A DNA stretch of 64,000 bases from Prevotella sp. (GTDB lineage: Bacteria > Bacteroidota > Bacteroidia > Bacteroidales > Bacteroidaceae), in NCBI GenBank assembly GCA_017619375.1, contig JAFZSL010000007.1, positions 1 to 64,000 on the forward strand. The letters are read 5' to 3'. Under the pieces are notes generated by a model, which did no database searches, was not told where the DNA came from, and saw only the letters and a program-made list of their open reading frames with translations. Positions 52,099-61,703 of the stretch are shown piece after piece (position 1 is the first letter of the stretch; the number at the start of each line of letters is the position of its first letter). The translations under genes and the position numbers were made by a program.

Positions 52099-54750
52099 AT
52101 GAAGACAAAAGCACTTTTGGCAATAGTCTTGTTTACATTGCCGATGAGCATTTATGCACAAAGAAAAACAAGTTTCGAAACAGGATGGAAATTCCATCGC
52201 AATGGAGTGATAAACGCAGAGATGGCAGATTGTGACGATTCCTCTTGGCGCACTGTGACACTTCCGCACGACTTTAGCATCGAACCGTCAATGACTATCC
52301 GAGACTCCCGAGCTTCTCTGGAGGAATGGGATAATGTACAGGTTGGACCATTCACACGACTCAACATCGGCAATTCAGACCAAGGGCAAATTCCTGGCGG
52401 CGAAGGATGGTATAGAAAAACCTTCCATCTGCCGTTAGCTACAGGCCAGTCGCTCGATGACTATCTCAGCAAGAACGAGGTGAGCATACAGTTTGATGGC
52501 GTATATAACAATGCGGAGGTATGGGTAAATGGTCAGAAGACGGTGATGAACATGCATGGCTATATGCCGTTTGTGGCCAACCTCAACGACGTGTTAAAGA
52601 ACCAATCCTATCGTCTAAAGGACGAGAAAGAGGTATGCATAGCCGTACGGAGCCTTAATGTGGACCACAACTCTCGCTGGTATTCCGGCAGCGGCATTTT
52701 CCGACGCGTTTGGCTCATCACTACCGGCAAGCAGCATCTCAACCAGTGGGATGTCTTTGTTGATGGTTCGGAGGTGTCGGCAAAGAAGGGAGCAAACGTG
52801 AAGATTACCGCCAAGGTGTTCAACGATGACATGAAAGCTGCTTCAGGCGAGGTGGTTTTCGACATTCTGGATGTCACAGGCAAAATTGTGGCAAACACGA
52901 CAAAGCACTACCAGGCACCAGCAACGACAATGGGAAAACGCGACAAGAAGGGAGTGGAAGTAAATACCGAGATTCTCGTCAAGTCGCCACACCTATGGTC
53001 GGACGTAGACCCATATCGTTACACAGCTCGCATAAGCGTGATGAGCGGAGGAAAGCAATGCGACCAAATGGAGATACCTTTCGGTATTCGCACAATAGAG
53101 TTTAGCGCCAAGGAGGGTTTCAAACTCAATGGCCGTCAAGTTAAGTTAAGGGGAGGATGTGTACACCACGACAACGGACTTCTCGGTGCTGCAGCCATCG
53201 AGCAGGCGGAAATCCGTAAGGCAGAACTCCTCAAAGCACAGGGATACAATGCTGTGAGATGCAGCCACAACCTTCCGTCGGAGGCATTCCTCAACGCTTG
53301 CGACAGTATCGGACTTCTTGTCATGGATGAAGTGTTCGACCAATGGGAGAAGACAAAGAGCCCCGATGACTATGGGACTCTCTTCTCCAAGGAAAAGCTT
53401 CAGATTGAGGATGGCAAGATCATGCCTCAAGGAATAACCAACTTCGAATACGATGCCGCCTTGATGGTTCGACGAGACCGCAATCACCCAAGCGTCATCA
53501 TCTGGAGCATCGGCAACGAGATATACCAACGAGATGATCCTCGTGGTCAGGAGATAGCAAGAATAATCTGCAAGGTCATCAAGAGCGAAGACACTACACG
53601 CCCCACCATATTGGCCAACTGCGACTATTGGGATCAGCCGGGAAAAACTTGGGACAAGGATTCTTACCGAGCCTTCGAGAATGTGGATCTTGGCGGATAT
53701 AACTATGGCGTACAGTTTTACGAGAACGACCATGCCAAGTATCCTGAGCGCATCATCGTGGGAACAGAGAATTATCCAAGCGCCATCGGTGGAACATGGA
53801 AGTTCGTTGAGGAGCATCCATACGTCATCGGCGACTTCGTGTGGACTGCCATCGACTATGTGGGCGAAGCAGGCGTAGGACACACTTTCGAGCGCACTAA
53901 CGATGCATGGGTACAACTCATGTCGTGGCCTTGGTTCAACGCATGGTGTGGCGATATTGACATCACGGGCAACAAGAAGCCACAGTCATACTACCGCGAT
54001 GTGGTTTGGCGTCGTAGCAACATCGAAATGGCAGTACGTCCTGCCATCCCAAAAGGTGAACATGAAGAAGTGCGTGGCTGGGGATGGACAGCAGAGGAGC
54101 GCCACTGGAACTGGGGCAATTACCTGCCTTTCGAACTTCGTCCGGAGAACTATCAGACAGAGACCATGCGCCGTTTTGTTCGGCACGACATCAATGCCCA
54201 TCGCAGCGACTCCCTGCGCGTCAATGTTTATTCGCGCGAGAAGAGAGTCAGACTCCTTGTCAACGGTAAAGTGATAGGCGAAAAGGACGTCAATCCAGAT
54301 AACTTCACAGCCACATTCTGGGTAGCATACGAACCGGGCGAACTCAAGGCGGAGGTAGTGGGCAAAGTGAAAAACGGAAAGCCGACAAGTATCTCATTCC
54401 ATACGGCAAAGACACCAGCTGCCATACAGATGCAGCCATTGAAGGCATGCATCACGGCTTCGCATAATGACCTCGCATACATCTATATAGACGTGGTGGA
54501 TGAAGATGGCAATCTATGTCCTACAGCCGAACTTCCTCTTAAGGTTGAAACATCGGGCACAAAGCATATCGCGATTTGTGGTACAGGACATCCATACGAC
54601 ATGAAGTCATTCCGTACTCTCACTCTGAAATCTTTCCGTGGCAAGGCGATAATCATCATTCAGCCTCAGGATGAAGCAGGAGAGGTCACCATCAAGGTCA
54701 CTTCCCCAAATCTCAAGTCCGCAGAATACAAATTGAGTATTACAAAGTGA
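52099..54750 (+). CDS. GH2 beta-galactosidase-type glycosidase, secreted (second copy)
   Basis: 883 residues with signal peptide (IVLFTLPMSIYAQ). Domain order as in the GH2 at 11351: sugar-binding domain to about 215, Ig-like, TIM barrel from about 340, C-terminal DUF4982 and Ig-like domains. Acid/base Glu in IWSIGNE near residue 472; probable nucleophile Glu in IIVGTENYP near 556; strand 8 VIGDFVWTAIDYVGEAG. The two window copies are clearly diverged (nucleophile motif GSETAS against GTENYP), so different substrates are likely. Hairpin element copy B lies downstream. Confidence 0.92.
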   Translation: MKTKALLAIVLFTLPMSIYAQRKTSFETGWKFHRNGVINAEMADCDDSSWRTVTLPHDFSIEPSMTIRDSRASLEEWDNVQVGPFTRLNIGNSDQGQIPGGEGWYRKTFHLPLATGQSLDDYLSKNEVSIQFDGVYNNAEVWVNGQKTVMNMHGYMPFVANLNDVLKNQSYRLKDEKEVCIAVRSLNVDHNSRWYSGSGIFRRVWLITTGKQHLNQWDVFVDGSEVSAKKGANVKITAKVFNDDMKAASGEVVFDILDVTGKIVANTTKHYQAPATTMGKRDKKGVEVNTEILVKSPHLWSDVDPYRYTARISVMSGGKQCDQMEIPFGIRTIEFSAKEGFKLNGRQVKLRGGCVHHDNGLLGAAAIEQAEIRKAELLKAQGYNAVRCSHNLPSEAFLNACDSIGLLVMDEVFDQWEKTKSPDDYGTLFSKEKLQIEDGKIMPQGITNFEYDAALMVRRDRNHPSVIIWSIGNEIYQRDDPRGQEIARIICKVIKSEDTTRPTILANCDYWDQPGKTWDKDSYRAFENVDLGGYNYGVQFYENDHAKYPERIIVGTENYPSAIGGTWKFVEEHPYVIGDFVWTAIDYVGEAGVGHTFERTNDAWVQLMSWPWFNAWCGDIDITGNKKPQSYYRDVVWRRSNIEMAVRPAIPKGEHEEVRGWGWTAEERHWNWGNYLPFELRPENYQTETMRRFVRHDINAHRSDSLRVNVYSREKRVRLLVNGKVIGEKDVNPDNFTATFWVAYEPGELKAEVVGKVKNGKPTSISFHTAKTPAAIQMQPLKACITASHNDLAYIYIDVVDEDGNLCPTAELPLKVETSGTKHIAICGTGHPYDMKSFRTLTLKSFRGKAIIIIQPQDEAGEVTIKVTSPNLKSAEYKLSITK

Positions 54751-54926
54751 TAGTTTTTTCATGAAAGGAAAAGGGGACCTCATTTCTGAGATTCCCCGGA
54801 GCTTTCTTGCGAGGCTGTTGGTGGACATAAAGTGTCATTAAACAGGTTCAGTTCATACATGAATTGGTAATGGAATTGAACAAATAGCTGTAAGTAAAAA
54901 AACAGAATATTTGTAGTTATACTCGC
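54751..54926. other. Intergenic region after the second GH2 gene
   Basis: Contains an imperfect hairpin (about 54769-54799, GGGGACCTCA against TGAGATTCCCC) and a short open frame of 26 codons without family features. No supported gene. Confidence 0.4.
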
Positions 54927-54992
54927 AAAACCGAAAGAGAACTCCCATTTATGCAGATTCTTTACATTTAGGCGAGTTTTCTTTCGGTTTTG
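54927..54992 (+). terminator. Large hairpin element, copy B
   Basis: AAAACCGAAAGAGAACTC pairs with GAGTTTTCTTTCGGTTTT around a loop containing TATGCA. Stem, loop words (CTCCCA, TATGCA) and the following GATATTTGACGAA match the element at 45476-45540. About 175 bp after the GH2 stop, so a terminator role is possible but distant. Confidence 0.75.
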
Positions 54993-55107
54993 GATATTTG
55001 ACGAAATATTTATTTCCGCTTGGGTAACTTAGAAATCGTCGTTGTTTCTTAATTGATAAAAAAGGTTAGAGCCTGACGTTTTTTACTTGACACGCTCTTC
55101 TTTTTAC

Positions 55108-55857
55108 TTAAAAATCATAAATCCTATACATATATCTTCCATTATCATCAATGAAAGGTATAGGATTTTCTAATTCTTTACCATTGTAATATGCATATTG
55201 TATAGATCTTGCTTGCGGTGATAATTCTTTGCAATTGTTAGTAGATAGGTATATTCTACCGTTAAGACTTAGATATTCTCTACGTTTGTGAAGTTTGTTC
55301 TGATTACCAGGCTGCGGTTGATGTATGGCATTCAGAATTATATCGCTTCCTTTTAAAACATTTCTAAATCTCCGTTCAACGGATTTGTCATCAATCCTTA
55401 TGATTACATTATTGTTGTCAGATTGGACATTCTTCAAAATATTGTTTTCTCCGCACTGCAACACCAAACAATTGTACCCATTGACTTCAAATTGTCTTCT
55501 TGTTTCCAATTCATAAACAAATGCTTCTGCAAGAAATGTATTGTTTTCTATAGTTTCTGAAGTTGTAAAATGCTGAAACGTATGCATGTTTATAAGTTGA
55601 CCTTTCTTTATCAAGAATGGGCAATGGATAATTTCTTCATTAAGGTCTCCTATCGATAATTGATGGACTTCTATCAACGCTGTAGTATTTTTGTTTTTTA
55701 TGAGATCTGCTAATTCAAATCCATCATTAATACTATCAAGCGTATTACCAGGGAATAAGATCAGGTCTGACTTTGATTTATTGATTATATCTGCAGTGAT
55801 TCCTATTTTTATGTCAGAGTCCAAATCTACAATGAAAGATACTAATTGAATTTTCAT
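55108..55857 (-). CDS. Nitrilase-like protein lacking catalytic Glu
   Basis: 249 residues, AT-rich and accessory-looking. The layout follows carbon-nitrogen hydrolases: a first strand MKIQLVSFIVDLD, LILFPGN where family members have FPE (Gly replaces the catalytic Glu near residue 37), a possible Lys in LIKKGQL near 86, Cys in VLQCGENN near 133, and GSDIILNAIHQPQ followed by KRREYLSLNGRIYLSTNN as in the family C-terminal core. The assignment is by eye. If correct the enzyme is probably inactive and may be a binding protein. It stands alone between the GH2 and mnmE. Confidence 0.5.
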   Translation of the reverse strand: MKIQLVSFIVDLDSDIKIGITADIINKSKSDLILFPGNTLDSINDGFELADLIKNKNTTALIEVHQLSIGDLNEEIIHCPFLIKKGQLINMHTFQHFTTSETIENNTFLAEAFVYELETRRQFEVNGYNCLVLQCGENNILKNVQSDNNNVIIRIDDKSVERRFRNVLKGSDIILNAIHQPQPGNQNKLHKRREYLSLNGRIYLSTNNCKELSPQARSIQYAYYNGKELENPIPFIDDNGRYMYRIYDF

Positions 55858-55936
55858 AACTATTACTTTTAGACTATATTACTTAAAAATGTTTTTAAAA
55901 AAGTGAAATCTCTTTTGCTTGTTATACCATACAGCA

Positions 55937-57322
55937 TTATTTCCCCACGCAAAAATTTTTGAAGATGTTCCCCAGCGTCTCGTCAGGGGTGATGGCGCCA
56001 CCTACGATGGTGGCGAGGTGGTCGATGCAGGCGCGGAGGTCTTCGCTCAGCAGGTCGCCGCTTAGTCCCTGGGACATTCCTGCGATGACGGCTTCGATGT
56101 CGGAATGGGCTTTCGTCAATGCTTCGTAATGGCGGGCGTTGGTGACGATGACGTCGTTTTGGGTCACTTCGGGGATGTCGGCGGCGTGATAAAGGGCCTC
56201 TTCCAACGGGAAGAGGTCTCGGTCGTGTTTGGCACTTATACGCACCACGGGGATTTCGGAACGGGGTAGGGTGGCGGTGGGGTCGTAGGTCGGTGATGCC
56301 AGGTCGGTCTTGTTCACAATGGCGATGACCTTCTTGCCTTCAGTGCGTCGGGCTATCTCCTCAGCCTCCTCGGCAGTTGGGGGAGTGTCGGTCAGCCAGA
56401 GCACGATGGTAGCCTCGTCGAGCTTCTTGAAAGTGCGCTCGATGCCCATGCGTTCGACGGTATCGGTAGTCGAGCGGATGCCGGCAGTGTCGATGAAACG
56501 GAAGGTGACGCCGTTGATTTGCGTAGTGTCCTCTATCACGTCTCGAGTGGTGCCGTGGATGTCGCTTACGATGGCTTTATCATCGTGAAGCAGGCGGTTG
56601 AGTAAAGTGCTCTTCCCCACGTTGGTCTTGCCGATGATGGCTACTGCGATTCCTTGGCGCAGGGCGTTGCCGGTCTCGAACGATCGCGCCAGTTCACTAA
56701 TGCGACGCTCTGTCGATTCGGCTATCTGCAACAACTCGCTGCGGTCGGCAAACTCCAGGTCCTCATGGTCGCTAAAATCCAACTCCAACTCCAACAGTGA
56801 TGTCAGTCTCAGCAGTTCTTCGCGGAGTATGCCCAGTTCGTTGCTGAAGTTGCCCCGCAACTGACTCAATGCCATCTTGTGCGTGGCGCTGTTGGTGGCG
56901 TTGATGAGGTCGGCCACCGCCTCGGCCTGGCTGAGGTCGAGCTTGCCGTTCAAAAAGGCACGCTGGGTGAACTCTCCAGGAAGGGCTTGACGGCAACCTT
57001 TTTGAGTGAGCGCATGGAGGATGAGCGTGATGATGTATCGCGAACCGTGGCAGCTGATTTCCGCCGTGTCTTCACCTGTATATGAACGGGGGGCGCGCAT
57101 CACCGTCACCACCACGTCGTCTATGACCTCGCCGTCCTCTTTTCTGAGAGTGCCGTAGTGGGCGGTGTGGCTGCGAACATCAAGAAGCCGATGCCCTGTT
57201 GGAGATACAAACAGGGCATCGGTGATGAGGATGGCTTGGCTGCCCGACACTCTGATGGTGGCCATCGCGCCGCCGGAGGCGGTGGCAAGGGCGCAGATGG
57301 TGTCGTCGTTCAGATAGGCCAT
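55937..57322 (-). CDS. mnmE: tRNA modification GTPase MnmE
   Basis: 461 residues. N-terminal formyl-THF-binding domain (DDTICALATASGGAMATIRVSG), helical domain, and an inserted G domain: G1 GKTNVGKSTLLNRL, G2 GTTRD, G3 DTAG, G4 NKTD. It ends in the invariant C-terminal FCVGK, whose Cys is conserved. With MnmG it makes cmnm5U at the tRNA wobble position. It starts 3 bp after the nucleoside phosphorylase gene. Confidence 0.98.
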   Translation of the reverse strand: MAYLNDDTICALATASGGAMATIRVSGSQAILITDALFVSPTGHRLLDVRSHTAHYGTLRKEDGEVIDDVVVTVMRAPRSYTGEDTAEISCHGSRYIITLILHALTQKGCRQALPGEFTQRAFLNGKLDLSQAEAVADLINATNSATHKMALSQLRGNFSNELGILREELLRLTSLLELELDFSDHEDLEFADRSELLQIAESTERRISELARSFETGNALRQGIAVAIIGKTNVGKSTLLNRLLHDDKAIVSDIHGTTRDVIEDTTQINGVTFRFIDTAGIRSTTDTVERMGIERTFKKLDEATIVLWLTDTPPTAEEAEEIARRTEGKKVIAIVNKTDLASPTYDPTATLPRSEIPVVRISAKHDRDLFPLEEALYHAADIPEVTQNDVIVTNARHYEALTKAHSDIEAVIAGMSQGLSGDLLSEDLRACIDHLATIVGGAITPDETLGNIFKNFCVGK

Positions 57323-57325
57323 AGA

Positions 57326-58198
57326 TTACATCCTGTCAAGCACCTTTTCAATCAAGGTGTCGATGGAATTCTTGTAATTGGTGTTCATCTCCTTGGCATA
57401 GCGGTTGGCGATGACCATGCAACAGGTCATGGCGCGGTGGCCGAGGAGGGAGGCGAGGCCAGCAAGGGCGGACGACTCCATTTCGAAGTTGCATACACGC
57501 ATGCCTTCGTACTCGAATGACTCCACTTTCTCGTTCTGGCGTGGGTCGGCGATGTCGGCGCGGAGCACACGGCCTTGAGGGCCATAGAAGCCGCCACAGG
57601 AGATAGTGTAGCCACGCACCATGTCGTCTTGGGCAATCTGGTCGATGAGGGCGGCGTCGGCCACAGAAACGTAAGGTGCTCCCTTGATGGGATTCCATTC
57701 CATATGCTTCTTGAAGGCCTCTTCGAGGGCAAGGTCGCAAACCTTGTTACGGTCGGCATAGAAATTCAGAAGACCGTCGAAACCAATGCTCTTCACAGAA
57801 GCCACGAAGCATCCCGTGGGGGTGAAGGGCTGAAGGCCGCCGCAAGTGCCTATGCGGACGCATGTCAATGTGCGGTGCTCCTCACGCTCGGAGCGGGTGG
57901 CGTAGTCAATGTTGGCCAGCGTGTCGAGTTCGTTCATCACGATGTCGATGTTGTCGCAGCCGATGCCATGGCTCTGGCAGGTGATTCGCTTGCCTTTGTA
58001 GGTACCGGTGATGGTGTGGAATTCACGGCTCTGTACTTCGCACTCGATGCTGTCGAAATGGTTGGCCACTGTGTTCACGCGAGCAGGGTCACCTACAAGC
58101 ACCACGCGGTCGGCCAGTTGTTCAGGACGAAGATGCAGATGGAAACATGAACCATCAGAGTTGATGATCAGTTCGGATTCTGGAAATGTTCTTTTCAT
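57326..58198 (-). CDS. Nucleoside phosphorylase (uridine phosphorylase-like)
   Basis: 290 residues from the ATG at 58198 (the frame is open to 58246). It has VVLVGDPARVNTVANHF near the N terminus, a phosphate-binding CVRIGTCGGLQPF and the ribose/base-binding NFEMESSALAGLASLLGHRA. This is PNP/Udp-superfamily. Residues around the base site fit a pyrimidine or uridine phosphorylase but this is not certain. An inverted repeat CAACAA-AGG-TTGTTG (58216-58230) lies just upstream of the ATG and could be an operator. Confidence 0.92.
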   Translation of the reverse strand: MKRTFPESELIINSDGSCFHLHLRPEQLADRVVLVGDPARVNTVANHFDSIECEVQSREFHTITGTYKGKRITCQSHGIGCDNIDIVMNELDTLANIDYATRSEREEHRTLTCVRIGTCGGLQPFTPTGCFVASVKSIGFDGLLNFYADRNKVCDLALEEAFKKHMEWNPIKGAPYVSVADAALIDQIAQDDMVRGYTISCGGFYGPQGRVLRADIADPRQNEKVESFEYEGMRVCNFEMESSALAGLASLLGHRAMTCCMVIANRYAKEMNTNYKNSIDTLIEKVLDRM

Positions 58199-58215
58199 AA
58201 TCGTTGTTTTTTGTA

Positions 58216-58251
58216 CAACAAAGGTTGTTGGGTTCTGAAAACACAAATATA
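58216..58251 (-). promoter_or_regulatory. Candidate promoter and operator of the phosphorylase-mnmE operon
   Basis: A -7-like TATATTTG lies on the minus strand at 58251-58244. A perfect inverted repeat CAACAA-N3-TTGTTG lies between it and the start codon (58216-58230), in the position of an operator. No -33 TTTG is seen. Confidence 0.4.
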
Positions 58252-58324
58252 CGCATTATTTGCATAGGGTGTTCTCGAAAAAGAGGTTTTTAACAATTTT
58301 TACGAAGTCCGCCTTTGTTTTATG

Positions 58325-59542
58325 TCATCTTTGGTAGCAAAGAAAGTATTTGCTTACTTTTTTTGAAAGTAGTGAGACATTGAGTATTTCAGATGCTTCA
58401 GCGATATCTTTCATGGTGCCGTCCTTGAAAAGGATGGTGATGTGGTCCTCATGGATGTCATACATATCCTTTTCTATCCTGCTCACTTTGTACAGATATT
58501 TCACATCCTCGCGATTCACTCCGTGGGTTTGCATCAAATGGTTCTCCAATTCCTCCAAGCGTTCTTCGGTGATGGGTTGCTCGTGCACTTCCACCTTGAA
58601 GGGACGCCTTGCCACCACGTTGCTGGCAAGAAGCGAGAGCACTTTGTCGCTGCTGCGTGACCATTCCTTGATGGAACAATGGATGTCTGTGTCGTCAAGG
58701 CGGCTGTAGTGTTCCAAGGCTTCTGGATGGTTGACGAAGAAGGCTTTGTCGATGGGTTGGGTGAGGAAATAGTGGAGGGAGGGGGTGGCAAAAAGACGGA
58801 TGCCCGACTGCATGAGACGTTTGGCGCGGAGCAGCAGGTTGACGAGCATTTTTTCCGTGGCCACGGTGGTCTTGTGCAGATAGACCTGCCAGTACATCAG
58901 GCGGCGGGAAGTGAGATAGTTCTCTATAGAGTAGATGCCTTTCGAGTCCACTACCAGGTTGTCGTCCACCACGTTGAGCATCTTGATAATGCGGGCACTG
59001 CCGATATTGCCTTCCGTCACGCCGGTGAAAAAACTGTCGCGACGCAGGTAGTCGAGACGGTCCATGTCGAGTTGGCTGCTGATGAGCTGGTGAAGGAAAT
59101 GCTTGGGGTAATGGTCTTTGAAGATGTTAAGGGCGAGGTTGAGGCTGCCGTTCATCTCGGCGTTGATTTTCTCCATCATCATCAGCGAGACATCCTCGTG
59201 GGACACGCCATCCATCAAGGTGTGTTCCAACACGTGTGAGAAGGGACCGTGACCGATGTCGTGCATCAGGATGGCGGCTTTCACCGCCTCCGCCTCGCTG
59301 TCGAAAATAAAAATGCCTTTTTGTCCTAAGGTCACAACGGCCTCGCTCATCAGGTGGAACGCACCGAGGGAGTGTTGGAACCGGGTGTGCTGTGCACCGG
59401 GATACACCACGGATGCCAGCCCCAGTTGCTTGATGTTGCGAAGTCGCTGCATCAAGGGATGATCCACAATGTCCATCAAGGGACCACCGGGGATCTTGAT
59501 GAAGCCGAAGACGGGGTCGTTGATGATCTTGCCTACAGCCAT
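58325..59542 (-). CDS. HD-domain phosphohydrolase (dGTPase/YwfO-like)
   Basis: 405 residues. HD motif residues: His in HTRFQHSLGAFH near 53-58, HDIGHGPFSHVLEH near 94-107, and a later Asp in QLDMDRLDYLRRDS. This is the SAMHD1/dGTPase-like subfamily (YwfO in Bacillus). It hydrolyses phosphate from nucleotides, often dNTPs. Its ATG overlaps the pyrF stop by one base (TAATG), so they are coupled. Confidence 0.93.
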   Translation of the reverse strand: MAVGKIINDPVFGFIKIPGGPLMDIVDHPLMQRLRNIKQLGLASVVYPGAQHTRFQHSLGAFHLMSEAVVTLGQKGIFIFDSEAEAVKAAILMHDIGHGPFSHVLEHTLMDGVSHEDVSLMMMEKINAEMNGSLNLALNIFKDHYPKHFLHQLISSQLDMDRLDYLRRDSFFTGVTEGNIGSARIIKMLNVVDDNLVVDSKGIYSIENYLTSRRLMYWQVYLHKTTVATEKMLVNLLLRAKRLMQSGIRLFATPSLHYFLTQPIDKAFFVNHPEALEHYSRLDDTDIHCSIKEWSRSSDKVLSLLASNVVARRPFKVEVHEQPITEERLEELENHLMQTHGVNREDVKYLYKVSRIEKDMYDIHEDHITILFKDGTMKDIAEASEILNVSLLSKKVSKYFLCYQR

Positions 59543-60369
59543 TACAAGCCTTTTTTCTCTAGTTCGACGGCCATCTCCTGTTGCAAGGCTTTTGCGCTAG
59601 CTGCTGCTGCTTCAGCGAAGTCGGTGTCTTTGCTGGCGTAGATGATGCCGCGGGAGGAGTTCACCAACAATCCGCAGTCGCTATTCATCCCGTAGTGGCA
59701 CACCTCGCTGAGGCTACCGCCTTGCGCGCCCACACCAGGCACGAGGAGGAAATGGTCGGGGGCGAGGCGACGGATATCCTCGAACATGGCCCCTTGCGTT
59801 GCACCCACTACATACATCATCTTGTCGGGACCGGCCCACTGTTGCGAAAGGCGTATCACGCGTTCGAAGAGGCGCTCTCCATCCATGCTCTCTGTCAGTT
59901 GGAAGTCGTGGCTGCCCTTGTTGCTGGTGAGGGCGAGCAGGATGACCCATTTGCCCTCATATCCCAAGAACGGGGTAACGCTGTCCTCTCCCATGTAGGG
60001 GGCGACGGTGAGCGAGTCGATATCGTATTCCTCAAAGAACGTACGGGCGTACATGGCCGAGGTGTTACCGATGTCGCCGCGTTTGGCATCGGCGATAATG
60101 AAATGAAGAGGATAGAATTTCTTCAAGTATTTCACCGTCTGTTCAAAAGCGGCCATCCCGCTCACCCCAAGGCTCTCGTAGAAGGCGAGGTTGGGCTTGT
60201 AGGCCACGCAGTAGGGGGCGGTGGCATCGATGATGGCCTTGTTGAAAGAGAAGATGGGTGAGGCTTCCTCCAACAAGTGGGTAGGTATTTTCTTGATGTC
60301 AGTGTCAAGGCCCACACACAGAAAACTGCGTTTGGTTATGATTTGATTGATGAGTTCTTTTCTTGTCAT
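59542..60369 (-). CDS. pyrF: Orotidine-5'-phosphate decarboxylase
   Basis: About 275 residues from the ATG at 60369. Type 2 OMP decarboxylase: [14 protein letters not shown], catalytic Lys and Asp block [13 protein letters not shown], and [11 protein letters not shown]. It produces UMP from OMP, the last step of pyrimidine synthesis. The upstream prfA is 32 bp away. Confidence 0.98.
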   Translation of the reverse strand: MTRKELINQIITKRSFLCVGLDTDIKKIPTHLLEEASPIFSFNKAIIDATAPYCVAYKPNLAFYESLGVSGMAAFEQTVKYLKKFYPLHFIIADAKRGDIGNTSAMYARTFFEEYDIDSLTVAPYMGEDSVTPFLGYEGKWVILLALTSNKGSHDFQLTESMDGERLFERVIRLSQQWAGPDKMMYVVGATQGAMFEDIRRLAPDHFLLVPGVGAQGGSLSEVCHYGMNSDCGLLVNSSRGIIYASKDTDFAEAAAASAKALQQEMAVELEKKGL

Positions 60370-60401
60370 GGTGAAATCTTCAATTTTCAATCTTCAATCT
60401 A

Positions 60402-61511
60402 CTAAAGTTCACTTTCTTTCATTCGTTCTGCGTTTTCAGCAACGGTGAGGGCGTCGATCATTGCTTGGATGTTGCCGCCGAGAAAACCTTGCAGGTCGTG
60501 CGTTGTATATCCGATGCGATGGTCTGTGACGCGTCCTTGGGGGAAGTTGTAGGTGCGGATTTTGGCAGAACGGTCGCCTGAGGACACAAGACTTTTGCGG
60601 CGTGAGGCGATGTCGTCAATGTATTTCTGGTGCTCCTTGTCGTAGATGAAGGTATAGAGGCGGGAGAGGGCGCGTTCCTTGTTCTTCGGTTGGTCGCGGG
60701 TCTCCGTGCATTCAATGAGGATTTCCTCTGTCTCGCCTGTGTTGGGGTTCTTCCACATGTAGCGCAGACGGACACCCGATTCCACCTTGTTGACATTCTG
60801 GCCGCCGGCGCCGCTGGAACGGAAAGTGTCCCATTTGATTTCGCCCTCGTTGATGTTAACCTCGAACTTGTCGGCTTCGGGCAGGACAGCTACGGTGGCG
60901 GCCGACGTGTGCATGCGGCCTTGAGTCTCTGTGGCAGGCACGCGTTGCACGCGGTGGACGCCAGATTCATATTTCAGCGTACCGTAGACATCGGAACCGC
61001 TCACTGCGAAGTCGATTTCCTTGTAACCGCCGACTGCCCCTTCGCTGACGCTGGTGACGGAGAGTTTCCAACCCTTGGAGTCGCAGAAGCGCTTGTACAT
61101 CTGGAACAGGTCGCCGGCGAAAAGACACGCTTCGTCGCCTCCGGTGCCGGCACGGATTTCCATCTGCACGTTTTTGGCATCTTCAGGGTCTTTGGGCACG
61201 AGGGCCATCTTGATTTCTTCCTCGAGCTTTGGCTGCAACTCCTCGTTCACGGCAAGTTCCTCACGGGCCATCTCACGCATGTCAGGGTCGCTTTCGTTGG
61301 CGATGATGTCCTTTGCCTCCTTGATGGTGTTCAGACACGCGATGTAGCGCTTCCGGGCATCCATGATGTCGCTTAGGTCCTTGTATTCCTTGGTGAGTTT
61401 CACAAAACGTTGCTGGTCGCTGATCACATCTGGGTCGGTTATGAGGGTGGATACTTCCTCGAACCTTGCTTCCAGCCCGTCGAGTTTTTGTAATATGCTG
61501 TTGTTGTCCAT
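60402..61511 (-). CDS. prfA: Peptide chain release factor 1
   Basis: 369 residues, RF1 type. GGQ motif in SSGAGGQNVNKVESG, the IRTYNFPQGRVTDHRIGYT block, and a domain 2 specificity loop of the RF1 kind (region around SGVHRVQRVPATETQGRMHTS). It releases peptides at UAA and UAG. It lies one base downstream of the small membrane gene and 32 bp before pyrF. Confidence 0.98.
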   Translation of the reverse strand: MDNNSILQKLDGLEARFEEVSTLITDPDVISDQQRFVKLTKEYKDLSDIMDARKRYIACLNTIKEAKDIIANESDPDMREMAREELAVNEELQPKLEEEIKMALVPKDPEDAKNVQMEIRAGTGGDEACLFAGDLFQMYKRFCDSKGWKLSVTSVSEGAVGGYKEIDFAVSGSDVYGTLKYESGVHRVQRVPATETQGRMHTSAATVAVLPEADKFEVNINEGEIKWDTFRSSGAGGQNVNKVESGVRLRYMWKNPNTGETEEILIECTETRDQPKNKERALSRLYTFIYDKEHQKYIDDIASRRKSLVSSGDRSAKIRTYNFPQGRVTDHRIGYTTHDLQGFLGGNIQAMIDALTVAENAERMKESEL

Positions 61512-61512
61512 T

Positions 61513-61689
61513 CTATTTCTTGCGTTTGTATGTCTTGTAGGATGAGTATGCTGTGGCCAGCATGGCTATGCTCAACAGGACATGCACCCAATAAGGTTGG
61601 GCGTGATTCCAATTGTAGTATACCATGAAAAGGTTGGTTATCAATAATATGATGCTGGCGACGAAGATGAAAAGGGTGAAATACTTCAT
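61513..61689 (-). CDS. Small two-helix membrane protein between purM and prfA
   Basis: A 58-residue frame, too short for usual ORF cut-offs. It starts MKYFTLFIFVASIILLITNL and has a second hydrophobic segment (VHVLLSIAMLATAYSS) and a basic tail (YKTYKRKK). Stop is one base before the prfA ATG, and the start is 14 bp after the purM stop, so it fits tightly in the purM-prfA-pyrF transcript. The sequence is coherent with no internal stop. Function unknown. Confidence 0.7.
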   Translation of the reverse strand: MKYFTLFIFVASIILLITNLFMVYYNWNHAQPYWVHVLLSIAMLATAYSSYKTYKRKK

Positions 61690-61703
61690 GTCTTTTGTAT
61701 GGC

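Noticed and set aside
51158-52123. Long minus-strand frame (321 codons) opposite the SDR
   Set aside because: It overlaps a clear SDR with complete catalytic motifs, has no recognisable domain and is a shadow frame.
54751-54840. 26-codon frame after the second GH2 gene
   Set aside because: Too short, no family features; I could not support it as a gene or as a specific remnant.
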